From Hippasteria phrygiana (taxonomy: Eukaryota; Echinodermata; Asteroidea; Valvatida; Goniasteridae): a stretch of DNA of 64,000 nucleotides. The position numbers and the translations under genes are program-made. The stretch lies in assembly GCA_037893225.1 (NCBI GenBank), contig JAZGUH010000626.1:310001-374000 (forward strand). The letters run 5' to 3'. A model generated the notes under the pieces. That model worked only from the letters and a program-made list of their open reading frames with translations. It was not told where the DNA came from and searched no databases. Shown here one piece after another: positions 9,742 through 22,226 of the stretch. How positions within the stretch are numbered: the first letter of the stretch is position 1; each line of letters starts with the position of its first letter.

Positions 9742-12053
9742 TCATACCCCAGGGAATTTGACATGCATGGAGCAATAAATAGAAGGTAATATGTACACAG
9801 ATGTTGGCCGGAAAGAAAATAAACATTGCGAGGTTTGAATTTTCTCCACAAGTGTTAACTCTAAGAAGCCGCCGATAATTGCAACATGTAGCGCCAGATC
9901 TAAGCTATCCATACATGTCAAAATTACTGAATTTGGTTGATATTTCATGCAATTATGAATGAGTAAAGCAAGTCATACCCTAGGGAATTTGACAGGCATG
10001 GAGCAATAAATAGACGGTAACATGTACACAGATGTTGGCCGAAAAGAAAATAAACATTGCGAGGTTTGAATTTTCTCCACAAGTGTTAACTCTAAGAAGC
10101 CGCCGATAATTGCAACATGTAGCGCCAGATCTAAGCTATCCATACAAGTCAAAATTACTGAATTTGGTTGATATTTCATGCAATTATGAATGAGTAAAGC
10201 AAGTCCATACCCCAGGGAATTTGACATGCATGGAGCAATAAATAGACAGTAACATGTACACAGATGTTGGCCGGAAAGAAAATAGACATTGCGAGGTTTG
10301 AATTTTCTCCACAAGTTTTAACTCTAAGAAGCCGCCGATAATTGCAACATGTAGCGCCAGATCTAAGCTATCCATACATGTCAAAATTACTGTATTTGGT
10401 TTATATTTCATGCAATTATGAATGAGTAAAGCAAGTCATACCCTAGGGAATTTGACAGGCATGGAGCAATAAATAGACGGTAACATGTACACAGATGTTG
10501 GCCGGAAAGAAAATAAACATTGCGAGGTTTGAATTTTCTCCACAAGTTTTAACTCTAAGAAGCCGCCGATAATTGCAACATGTAGCGCCAGATCTAAGCT
10601 ATCCATACATGTCAAAATTACTGAATTTGGTTTATATTTCATGCAATTATGAATGAGTAAAGCAAGTCATACCCCAGGGAATTTGACAGGCATGGAGCAA
10701 TAAATAGACGGTAACATGTACACAGATGTTGGCCGGAAAGAAAATAAACATTGCGAGGTTTGAATTTTCTCCACAAGTGTTAACTCTAAGAATACGCCGA
10801 TAATTGCAACATGTAGCGCCAGATCTAAGCTATCCATACATGTCAAAATTACTGAATTTGGTTTATATTTCATGCAATTATGAATGAGTAAAGCAAGTCA
10901 TACCCCAGGGAATTTGACAGGCATGGAGCAATAAATAGAAGGTAATATGCACACAGATGTTGGCCGGAAAGAAAATAAACATTGCGAGGTTTGAATTTTC
11001 TCCACAAGTGTTAACTTTAAGAAGCCGCCGATAATTGCAACATGTAGCGCCAGATCTAAGCTATCCATACATGTCAAAATTACTGAATTTGGTTTATATT
11101 TCATGCAATTATGAATGAGTAAAGCAAGTCATACCCCAGGGAATTTGACAGGCATGGAGCAATAAATAGACGGTAACATGTACACAGATGTTGGCCGGAA
11201 AGAAAATAAACATTGCGAGCTTTGAATTTTCTCCACAAGTTTTAACTCTAAGAAGCCGCCGATAATTGCAACATGTAGCGCCAGATCTAAGCTATCCATA
11301 CATGTCAAAATTACTGTATTTGGTTTATATTTCATGCAATTATGAATGAGTAAAGCAAGTCATACCCCAGGGAATTTGACAGGCATGGAGCAATAAATAG
11401 AAGGTAATATGCACACAGATGTTGGCCGGAAAGAAAATAAACATTGCGAGGTTTGAATTTTCTCCACAAGTTTTAACTCTAAGAAGCCGCCGATAATTGC
11501 AACATGTAGCGCCAGATCTAAGCTATCCATACATGTCAAAATTACTGAATTTGGTTGATATTTCATGCAATTATGAATGAGTAAAGCAAGTCATACCCTA
11601 GGGAATTTGACAGGCATGAAGCAATAAATAGACGGTAACATGTACACAGATGTTGGCCGAAAAGAAAATAAACATTGCGAGGTTTGAATTTTCTCCACAA
11701 GTGTTAACTCTAAGAAGCCGCCGATAATTGCAACATGTAGCGCCAGATCTAAGCTATCCATACAAGTCAAAATTACTGAATTTGGTTTATATTTCATGCA
11801 ATTATGAATGAGTAAAGCAAGTCCATACCCCAGGGAATTTGACATGCATGGAGCAATAAATAGACAGTAACATGTACACAGATGTTGGCCGGAAAGAAAA
11901 TAGACATTGCGAGGTTTGAATTTTCTCCACAAGTTTTAACTCTAAGAAGCCGCCGATAATTGCAACATGTAGCGCCAGATCTAAGCTATCCATACATGTC
12001 AAAATTACTGAATTTGGTTTATATTTCATGCAATTATGAATGAGTAAAGCAAG
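9742..12053. repeat. 9-unit HOR, copy 2 (eight units matched) plus third partial w-x
   Basis: Units at 9,742, 9,973 w, 10,204 x, 10,436 e, 10,667 y, 10,898 b, 11,129 c and 11,360 v repeat the previous block. In place of the ninth (c) unit the array restarts with w at 11,591 and x at 11,822, a third partial copy. The w unit at 11,591 has the private change GGCATGAAGC. Confidence 0.9.
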
Positions 12054-13671
12054 TCATACCCCAGGGAATTTGACAGGCATGGAGCAATAAATAGACGGTA
12101 ACATGTACACAGATGTTGGCCGGAAAGAAAATAAACATTGCGAGGTTTGAATTTTCTCCACAAGTGTTAACTCTAAGAAGACGCCGATAATTGCAACATG
12201 TAGCGCCAGATCTAAGCTATCCATACATGTCAAAATTACTGAATTTGGTTTATATTTCATGCAATTATGAATGAGTAAAGCAAGTCATACCCCAGGGAAT
12301 TTGACAGGCATGGAGCAATAAATAGAAGGTAATATGCACACAGATGTTGGCCGGAAAGAAAATAAACATTGCGAGGTTTGAATTTTCTCCACAAGTGTTA
12401 ACTCTAAGAAGCCGCCGATAATTGCAACATGTAGCGCCAGATCTAAGCTATCCATACATGTCAAAATTACTGAATTTGGTTTATATTTCATGCAATTATG
12501 AATGAGTAAAGCAAGTCATACCCCAGGGAATTTGACAGGCATGGAGCAATAAATAGACGGTAACATGTACACAGATGTTGGCCGGAAAGAAAATAAACAT
12601 TGCGAGCTTTGAATTTTCTCCACAAGTTTTAACTCTAAGAAGCCGCCGATAATTGCAACATGTAGCGCCAGATCTAAGCTATCCATACATGTCAAAATTA
12701 CTGTATTTGGTTTATATTTCATGCAATTATGAATGAGTAAAGCAAGTCATACCCTAGGGAATTTGACAGGCATGGAGCAATAAATAGACGGTAACATGTA
12801 CACAGATGTTGGCCGGAAAGAAAATAAACATTGCGAGGTTTGAATTTTCTCCACAAGTGTTAACTCTAAGAAGACGCCGATAATTGCAACATGTAGCGCC
12901 AGATCTAAGCTATCCATACATGTCAAAATTACTGTATTTGGTTTATATTTCATGCAATTATGAATGAGTAAAGCAAGTCATACCCTAGGGAATTTGACAG
13001 GCATGGAGCAATAAATAGACGGTAACATGTACACAGATGTTGGCCGGAAAGAAAATAAACATTGCGAGGTTTGAATTTTCTCCACAAGTTTTAACTCTAA
13101 GAAGCCGCCGATAATTGCAACATGTAGCGCCAGATCTAAGCTATCCATACATGTCAAAATTACTGAATTTGGTTTATATTTCATGCAATTATGAATGAGT
13201 AAAGCAAGTCATACCCTAGGGAATTTGACAGGCATGGAGCAATAAATAGACGGTAACATGTACACAGATGTTGGCCGGAAAGAAAATAAACATTGCGAGG
13301 TTTGAATTTTCTCCACAAGTTTTAACTCTAAGAAGCCGCCGATAATTGCAACATGTAGCGCCAGATCTAAGCTATCCATACATGTCAAAATTACTCAATT
13401 TGGTTGATATTTCATGCAATTATGAATGAGTAAAGCAAGTCCATACCCTAGGGAATTTGACATGGATGGAGAAATAAATAGACGGTAACATGTACACAGA
13501 TGTTGGCCGGAACAAAAATAAACATTGCGAGGTTTGAATTTTCTCCACAAGTTTTAACTCTAAGAAGCCGCCGATAATTGCAACATGTAGCGCCAGATCT
13601 AAGCTATCCATACATGTCAAAATTACTGTATTTGGTTTATATTTCATGCAATCATGAATGAGTAAAGCAAG
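12054..13671. repeat. y-b-c-d-e-z-u block, second occurrence
   Basis: Units at 12,054 y, 12,285 b, 12,516 c, 12,747 d, 12,978 e, 13,209 z and 13,440 u (232 bp). It parallels 5,813-7,661 but lacks the n unit found there. The z unit has the same ACTCAATTT change (C at 13,396), an in-frame stop on the reverse strand, as at 7,386. A copy with a broken frame has therefore been amplified. Confidence 0.87.
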
Positions 13672-15983
13672 TCATACCCCAGGGAATTTGACAGGCATGG
13701 AGCAATAAATAGAAGGTAATATGCACACAGATGTTGGCCGGAAAGAAAATAAACATTGCGAGGTTCGCATTTTCTCCACAAGTTTTAACTCTAAGAAGCC
13801 GCCGATAATTGCAACATGTAGCGCCAGATCTAAGCTATCCATACATGTCAAAATTACTGAATTTGGTTGATATTTCATGCAATTATGAATGAGTAAAGCA
13901 AGTCATACCCTAGGGAATTTGACAGGCATGGAGCAATAAATAGACGGTAACATGTACACAGATGTTGGCCGGAAAGAAAATAAACATTGCGAGGTTTGAA
14001 TTTTCTCCACAAGTGTTAACTCTAAGAAGCCGCCGATAATTGCAACATGTAGCGCCAGATCTAAGCTATCCATACAAGTCAAAATTACTGAATTTGGTTG
14101 ATATTTCATGCAATTATAAATGAGTAAAGCAAGTCCATACCCCAGGGAATTTGACATGCATGGAGCAATAAATAGACGGTAACATGTACACAGATGTTGG
14201 CCGGAAAGAAAATAGACATTGCGAGGTTTGAATTTTCTCCACAAGTTTTAACTCTAAGAAGCCGCCGATAATTGCAACATGTAGCGCCAGATCTAAGCTA
14301 TCCATACATGTCAAAATTACTGTATTTGGTTTATATTTCATGCAATTATGAATGAGTAAAGCAAGTCATACCCTAGGGAATTTGACAGGCATGGAGCAAT
14401 AAATAGACGGTAACATGTACACAGATGTTGGCCGGAAAGAAAATAAACATTGCGAGGTTTGAATTTTCTCCACAAGTTTTAACTCTAAGAAGCCGCCGAT
14501 AATTGCAACATGTAGCGCCAGATCTAAGCTATCCATACATGTCAAAATTACTGAATTTGGTTTATATTTCATGCAATTATGAATGAGTAAAGCAAGTCAT
14601 ACCCCAGGGAATTTGACAGGCATGGAGCAATAAATAGACGGTAACATGTACACAGATGTTGGCCGGAAAGAAAATAAACATTGCGAGGTTTGAATTTTCT
14701 CCACAAGTTTTAACTCTAAGAAGCCGCCGATAATTGCAACATGTAGCGCCAGATCTAAGCTATCCATACATGTCAAAATTACTGAATTTGGTTTATATTT
14801 CATGCAATTATGAATGAGTAAAGCAAGTCATACCCCAGGGAATTTGACAGGCATGGAGCAATAAATAGAAGGTAATATGCACACAGATGTTGGCCGGAAA
14901 GAAAATAAACATTGCGAGGTTCGCATTTTCTCCACAAGTTTTAACTCTAAGAAGCCGCCGATAATTGCAACATGTAGCGCCAGATCTAAGCTATCCATAC
15001 ATGTCAAAATTACTGAATTTGGTTGATATTTCATGCAATTATGAATGAGTAAAGCAAGTCATACCCTAGGGAATTTGACAGGCATGGAGCAATAAATAGA
15101 CGGTAACATGTACACAGATGTTGGCCGGAAAGAAAATAAACATTGCGAGGTTTGAATTTTCTCCACAAGTGTTAACTCTAAGAAGCCGCCGATAATTGCA
15201 ACATGTAGCGCCAGATCTAAGCTATCCATACAAGTCAAAATTACTGAATTTGGTTGATATTTCATGCAATTATAAATGAGTAAAGCAAGTCCATACCCCA
15301 GGGAATTTGACATGCATGGAGCAATAAATAGACGGTAACATGTACACAGATGTTGGCCGGAAAGAAAATAGACATTGCGAGGTTTGAATTTTCTCCACAA
15401 GTTTTAACTCTAAGAAGCCGCCGATAATTGCAACATGTAGCGCCAGATCTAAGCTATCCATACATGTCAAAATTACTGTATTTGGTTTATATTTCATGCA
15501 ATTATGAATGAGTAAAGCAAGTCATACCCTAGGGAATTTGACAGGCATGGAGCAATAAATAGACGGTAACATGTACACAGATGTTGGCCGGAAAGAAAAT
15601 AAACATTGCGAGGTTTGAATTTTCTCCACAAGTTTTAACTCTAAGAAGCCGCCGATAATTGCAACATGTAGCGCCAGATCTAAGCTATCCATACATGTCA
15701 AAATTACTGAATTTGGTTTATATTTCATGCAATTATGAATGAGTAAAGCAAGTCATACCCCAGGGAATTTGACAGGCATGGAGCAATAAATAGACGGTAA
15801 CATGTACACAGATGTTGGCCGGAAAGAAAATAAACATTGCGAGGTTTGAATTTTCTCCACAAGTTTTAACTCTAAGAAGCCGCCGATAATTGCAACATGT
15901 AGCGCCAGATCTAAGCTATCCATACATGTCAAAATTACTGAATTTGGTTTATATTTCATGCAATTATGAATGAGTAAAGCAAG
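13672..15983. repeat. 5-unit HOR (1,156 bp), two copies
   Basis: Copy 1 is 13,672 v, 13,903 w, 14,134 x (232 bp), 14,366 e, 14,597 n; copy 2 is 14,828, 15,059, 15,290, 15,522, 15,753. Markers private to these copies are GGTTCGCAT in the v units (TCGC at 13,765 and 14,921) and ATTATAAATGAG at the end of the w units (about 14,114 and 15,270), both at an offset of 1,156 bp. The bases left of the two copies differ (AATCATGAATG before copy 1, AATTATGAATG before copy 2), which limits the duplicated block. Confidence 0.93.
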
Positions 15984-16907
15984 TCATACCCCAGGGAATT
16001 TGACAGGCATGGAGCAATAAATAGAAGGTAATATGCACACAGATGTTGGCCGGAAAGAAAATAAACATTGCGAGGTTTGAATTTTCTCCACAAGTGTTAA
16101 CTCTAAGAAGCCGCCGATAATTGCAACATGTAGCGCCAGATCTAAGCTATCCATACATGTCAAAATTACTGAATTTGGTTTATATTTCATGCAATTATGA
16201 ATGAGTAAAGCAAGTCATACCCCAGGGAATTTGACAGGCATGGAGCAATAAATAGACGGTAACATGTACACAGATGTTGGCCGGAAAGAAAATAAACATT
16301 GCGAGCTTTGAATTTTCTCCACAAGTTTTAACTCTAAGAAGCCGCCGATAATTGCAACATGTAGCGCCAGATCTAAGCTATCCATACATGTCAAAATTAC
16401 TGTATTTGGTTTATATTTCATGCAATTATGAATGAGTAAAGCAAGTCATACCCTAGGGAATTTGACAGGCATGGCGCAATAAATAGACGGTAACATGTAC
16501 ACAGATGTTGGCCGGAAAGAAAATAAACATTGCGAGGTTTGAATTTTCTCCACAAGTGTTAACTCTAAGAAGACGCCGATAATTGCAACATGTAGCGCCA
16601 GATCTAAGCTATCCATACATGTCAAAATTACTGAATTTGGTTTATATTTCATGCAATTATGAATGAGTAAAGCAAGTCATACCCCACGGAATTTGACAGG
16701 CATGGAGCAATAAATAGACGGTAACATGTACACAGATGTTGGCCGGAAAGAAAATAAACATTGCGAGGTTTGAATTTTCTCCACAAGTGTTAACTCTAAG
16801 AAGACGCCGATAATTGCAACATGTAGCGCCAGATCTAAGCTATCCATACATGTCAAAATTACTGTATTTGGTTTATATTTCATGCAATTATGAATGAGTA
16901 AAGCAAG
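15984..16907. repeat. b-c-a-d linker units between HOR domains
   Basis: Units at 15,984 b, 16,215 c, 16,446 (a-like, G23, private GGCGCAAT) and 16,677 (d-like but C9, private CCCCACGG). These join the v-w-x domain on the left to the 13-unit HOR domain on the right and match neither exactly. Confidence 0.8.
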
Positions 16908-19900
16908 TCATACCCTAGGGAATTTGACATGCATGGAGCAATAAATAGACGGTAACATGTACACAGATGTTGGCCGGAAAGAAAATAAACATTGCGAGGT
17001 TTGAATTTTCTCCACAAGTGTTAACTCTAAGAAGACGCCGATAATTGCAACATGTAGCGCCAGATCTAAGCTATCCATACATGTCAAAATTACTGAATTT
17101 GGTTTATATTTCATGCAATTATGAATGAGTAAAGCAAGTCATACCCCAGGGAATTTGACAGGCATGGAGCAATAAATAGAAGGTAATATGCACACAGATG
17201 TTGGCCGGAAAGAAAATAAACATTGCGAGGTTTGAATTTTCTCCACAAGTGTTAACTCTAAGAAGCCGCCGATAATTGCAACATGTAGCGCCAGATCTAA
17301 GCTATCCATACATGTCAAAATTACTGAATTTGGTTTATATTTCATGCAATTATGAATGAGTAAAGCAAGTCATACCCCAGGGAATTTGACAGGCATGGAG
17401 CAATAAATAGACGGTAACATGTACACAGATGTTGGCCGGAAAGAAAATAAACATTGCGAGCTTTGAATTTTCTCCACAAGTTTTAACTCTAAGAAGCCGC
17501 CGATAATTGCAACATGTAGCGCCAGATCTAAGCTATCCATACATGTCAAAATTACTGTATTTGGTTTATATTTCATGCAATTATGAATGAGTAAAGCAAG
17601 TCATACCCTAGGGAATTTGACAGGCATGGAGCAATAAATAGACGGTAACATGTACACAGATGTTGGCCGGAAAGAAAATAAACATTGCGAGGTTTGAATT
17701 TTCTCCACAAGTGTTAACTCTAAGAAGACGCCGATAATTGCAACATGTAGCGCCAGATCTAAGCTATCCATACATGTCAAAATTACTGTATTTGGTTTAT
17801 ATTTCATGCAATTATGAATGAGTAAAGCAAGTCATACCCTAGGGAATTTGACAGGCATGGAGCAATAAATAGACGGTAACATGTACACAGATGTTGGCCG
17901 GAAAGAAAATAAACATTGCGAGGTTTGAATTTTCTCCACAAGTTTTAACTCTAAGAAGCCGCCGATAATTGCAACATGTAGCGCCAGATCTAAGCTATCC
18001 ATACATGTCAAAATTACTGAATTTGGTTTATATTTCATGCAATTATGAATGAGTAAAGCAAGTCATACCCCAGGGAATTTGACAGGCATGGAGCAATAAA
18101 TAGAAGGTAATATGCACACAGATGTTGGCCGGAAAGAAAATAAACATTGCGAGGTTTGAATTTTCTCCACAAGTTTTAACCCTAAGAAGCCGCCGATAAT
18201 TGCAACATGTAGCGCCAGATCTAAGCTATCCATACATGTCAAAATTACTGAATTTGGTTGATATTTCATGCAATTATGAATGAGTAAAGCAAGTCCATAC
18301 CCCAGGGAATTTGACATGCATGGAGCAATAAATAAGAGGTAATCTGCACACAGATGGTGGCCGGGAAGAAAATAAACATTGCGAGGTTTGAATTTTCTCC
18401 ACAAGTGTTAACTCTAAGAAGCCGCCAATAATTGCAACATGTAGCGCCAGATCTAAGCTATCCATACATGTCAAAGTTACTGAATTTGGTTTATATTTCA
18501 TGCAATTATGAATGAGTAAAGCAAGTCATACCCCAGGGAATTTGACAGGCATGGAGCAATAAATAGACGGTAACATGTACACAGATGTTGGCCGGAAAGA
18601 AAATAAACATTGCGAGGTTTGAATTTTCTCCACAAGTTTTAACTCTAAGAAGCCGCCGATAATTGCAACATGTAGCGCCAGATCTAAGCTATCCATACAT
18701 GTCAAAATTACTGTATTTGGTTTATATTTCATGCAATTATGAATGAGTAAAGCAAGTCATACCCTAGGGAATTTGACAGGCATGGAGCAATAAATAGACG
18801 GTAACATGTACACAGATGTTGGCCGGAAAGAAAATAAACATTGCGAGGTTTGAATTTTCTCCACAAGTGTTAACTCTAAGAAGACGCCGATAATTGCAAC
18901 ATGTAGCGCCAGATCTAAGCTATCCATACATGTCAAAATTACTGTATTTGGTTTATATTTCATGCAATTATGAATGAGTAAAGCAAGTCATACCCTAGGG
19001 AATTTGACAGGCATGGAGCAATAAATAGACGGTAACATGTACACAGATGTTGGCCGGAAAGAAAATAAACATTGCGAGGTTTGAATTTTCTCCACAAGTT
19101 TTAACTCTAAGAAGCCGCCGATAATTGCAACATGTAGCGCCAGATCTAAGCTATCCATACATGTCAAAATTACTGAATTTGGTTGATATTTCATGCAATT
19201 ATGAATGAGTAAAGCAAGTCCATACCCCAGGGAATTTGACATGCATGGAGCAATAAATAGACGGTAACATGTACACAGATGTTGGCCGGAAAGAAAATAA
19301 ACATTGCGAGGTTTGAATTTTCTCCACAAGTTTTAACTCTAAGAAGCCGCCGATAATTGCAACATGTAGCGCCAGATCTAAGCTATCCATACATGTCAAA
19401 ATTACTGCATTTGGTTGATATTTCATGCAATTATGAATGAATAAAGCAAGTCCATACCCCAGGGAATTTGACATGCATGGAGCAATAAATAGAAGGTAAT
19501 ATGTACACAGATGTTGGCCGGAAAGAAAATAAACATTGCGAGGTTTGAATTTTCTCCACAAGTGTTAACTCTAAGAAGCCGCCGATAATTGCAACATGTA
19601 GCGCCAGATCTAAGCTATCCATACATGTCAAAATTACTGTATTTGGTTTATATTTCATGCAATTATGAATGAGTAAAGCAAGTCATACCCTAGGGAATTT
19701 GACAGGCATGGAGCAATAAATAGACGGTAACATGTACACAGATGTTGGCCGGAAAGAAAATAAACATTGCGAGGTTTGAATTTTCTCCACAAGTGTTAAC
19801 TCTAAGAAGACGCCGATAATTGCAACATGTAGCGCCAGATCTAAGCTATCCATACATGTCAAAATTACTGTATTTGGTTTATATTTCATGCAATTATGAA

Positions 19901-19913
19901 TGAGTAAAGCAAG
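16908..19913. repeat. 13-unit HOR (3,006 bp), fullest version
   Basis: Units at 16,908 a, 17,139 b, 17,370 c, 17,601 d, 17,832 e, 18,063 f, 18,294 g, 18,526 h, 18,757 d, 18,988 j, 19,219 k, 19,451 l and 19,683 d. Three units (g, k, l) are 232 bp, giving 3,006 bp. The g unit has AAAGTTACTG (A to G at p182), a mark shared by the g units at 23,613, 24,769, 26,618 and 28,698. The next four HOR versions can be read from this one by losing or doubling units. Confidence 0.9.
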
Positions 19914-22226
19914 TCATACCCTAGGGAATTTGACATGCATGGAGCAATAAATAGACGGTAACATGTACACAGATGTTGGCCGGAAAGAAAATAAACATTG
20001 CGAGGTTTGAATTTTCTCCACAAGTGTTAACTCTAAGAAGACGCCGATAATTGCAACATGTAGCGCCAGATCTAAGCTATCCATACATGTCAAAATTACT
20101 GAATTTGGTTTATATTTCATGCAATTATGAATGAGTAAAGCAAGTCATACCCCAGGGAATTTGACAGGCATGGAGCAATAAATAGAAGGTAATATGCACA
20201 CAGATGTTGGCCGGAAAGAAAATAAACATTGCGAGGTTTGAATTTTCTCCACAAGTGTTAACTCTAAGAAGCCGCCGATAATTGCAACATGTAGCGCCAG
20301 ATCTAAGCTATCCATACATGTCAAAATTACTGAATTTGGTTGATATTTCATGCAATTATGAATGAGTAAAGCAAGTCATACCCCAGGGAATTTGACAGGC
20401 ATGGAGCAATAAATAGACGGTAACATGTACACAGATGTTGGCCGGAAAGAAAATAAACATTGCGAGCTTTGAATTTTCTCCACAAGTTTTAACTCTAAGA
20501 AGCCGCCGATAATTGCAACATGTAGCGCCAGATCTAAGCTATCCATACATGTCAAAATTACTGTATTTGGTTTATATTTCATGCAATTATGAATGAGTAA
20601 AGCAAGTCATACCCTAGGGAATTTGACAGGCATGGAGCAATAAATAGACGGTAACATGTACACAGATGTTGGCCGGAAAGAAAATAAACATTGCGAGGTT
20701 TGAATTTTCTCCACAAGTGTTAACTCTAAGAAGACGCCGATAATTGCAACATGTAGCGCCAGATCTAAGCTATCCATACATGTCAAAATTACTGTATTTG
20801 GTTTATATTTCATGCAATTATGAATGAGTAAAGCAAGTCATACCCTAGGGAATTTGACAGGCATGGAGCAATAAATAGACGGTAACATGTACACAGATGT
20901 TGGCCGGAAAGAAAATAAACATTGCGAGGTTTGAATTTTCTCCACAAGTTTTAACTCTAAGAAGCCGCCGATAATTGCAACATGTAGCGCCAGATCTAAG
21001 CTATCCATACATGTCAAAATTACTGAATTTGGTTTATATTTCATGCAATTATGAATGAGTAAAGCAAGTCATACCCCAGGGAATTTGACAGGCATGGAGC
21101 AATAAATAGAAGGTAATATGCACACAGATGTTGGCCGGAAAGAAAATAAACATTGCGAGGTTTGAATTTTCTCCACAAGTTTTAACCCTAAGAAGCCGCC
21201 GATAATTGCAACATGTAGCGCCAGATCTAAGCTATCCATACATGTCAAAATTACTGAATTTGGTTGATATTTCATGCAATTATGAATGAGTAAAGCAAGT
21301 CCATACCCCAGGGAATTTGACATGCATGGAGCAATAAATAGACGGTAACATGTACACAGATGTTGGCCGGAAAGAAAATAAACATTGCGAGGTTTGAATT
21401 TTCTCCACAAGTTTTAACTCTAAGAAGCCGCCGATAATTGCAACATGTAGCGCCAGATCTAAGCTATCCATACATGTCAAAATTACTGCATTTGGTTGAT
21501 ATTTCATGCAATTATGAATGAATAAAGCAAGTCCATACCCCAGGGAATTTGACATGCATGGAGCAATAAATAGACGGTAACATGTACACAGATGTTGGCC
21601 GGAAAGAAAATAAACATTGCGAGGTTTGAATTTTCTCCACAAGTTTTAACTCTAAGAAGCCGCCGATAATTGCAACATGTAGCGCCAGATCTAAGCTATC
21701 CATACATGTCAAAATTACTGCATTTGGTTGATATTTCATGCAATTATGAATGAATAAAGCAAGTCCATACCCCAGGGAATTTGACATGCATGGAGCAATA
21801 AATAGAAGGTAATATGTACACAGATGTTGGCCGGAAAGAAAATAAACATTGCGAGGTTTGAATTTTCTCCACAAGTGTTAACTCTAAGAAGCCGCCGATA
21901 ATTGCAACATGTAGCGCCAGATCTAAGCTATCCATACATGTCAAAATTACTGTATTTGGTTTATATTTCATGCAATTATGAATGAGTAAAGCAAGTCATA
22001 CCCTAGGGAATTTGACAGGCATGGAGCAATAAATAGACGGTAACATGTACACAGATGTTGGCCGGAAAGAAAATAAACATTGCGAGGTTTGAATTTTCTC
22101 CACAAGTGTTAACTCTAAGAAGACGCCGATAATTGCAACATGTAGCGCCAGATCTAAGCTATCCATACATGTCAAAATTACTGTATTTGGTTTATATTTC
22201 ATGCAATTATGAATGAGTAAAGCAAG
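19914..22226. repeat. 10-unit HOR version (2,313 bp)
   Basis: Units at 19,914 a, 20,145 b (with G198), 20,376 c, 20,607 d, 20,838 e, 21,069 f, 21,300 k, 21,532 k, 21,764 l, 21,996 d. Compared with the 13-unit version, g-h-d-j are missing between f and k, and k is doubled. The three consecutive 232-bp units (k, k, l) explain the 2,313-bp length. Confidence 0.9.

Noticed and set aside
13672..13902. Pol III B box (GGTTCG-like) in the v units at 13,672 and 14,828, suggesting a tRNA- or SINE-derived unit
   Set aside because: Only GGTTCG matches; the conserved A and final CC of the box are missing, there is no A box at the expected distance, and the standard unit reads GGTTTG. It is a private substitution of this HOR.
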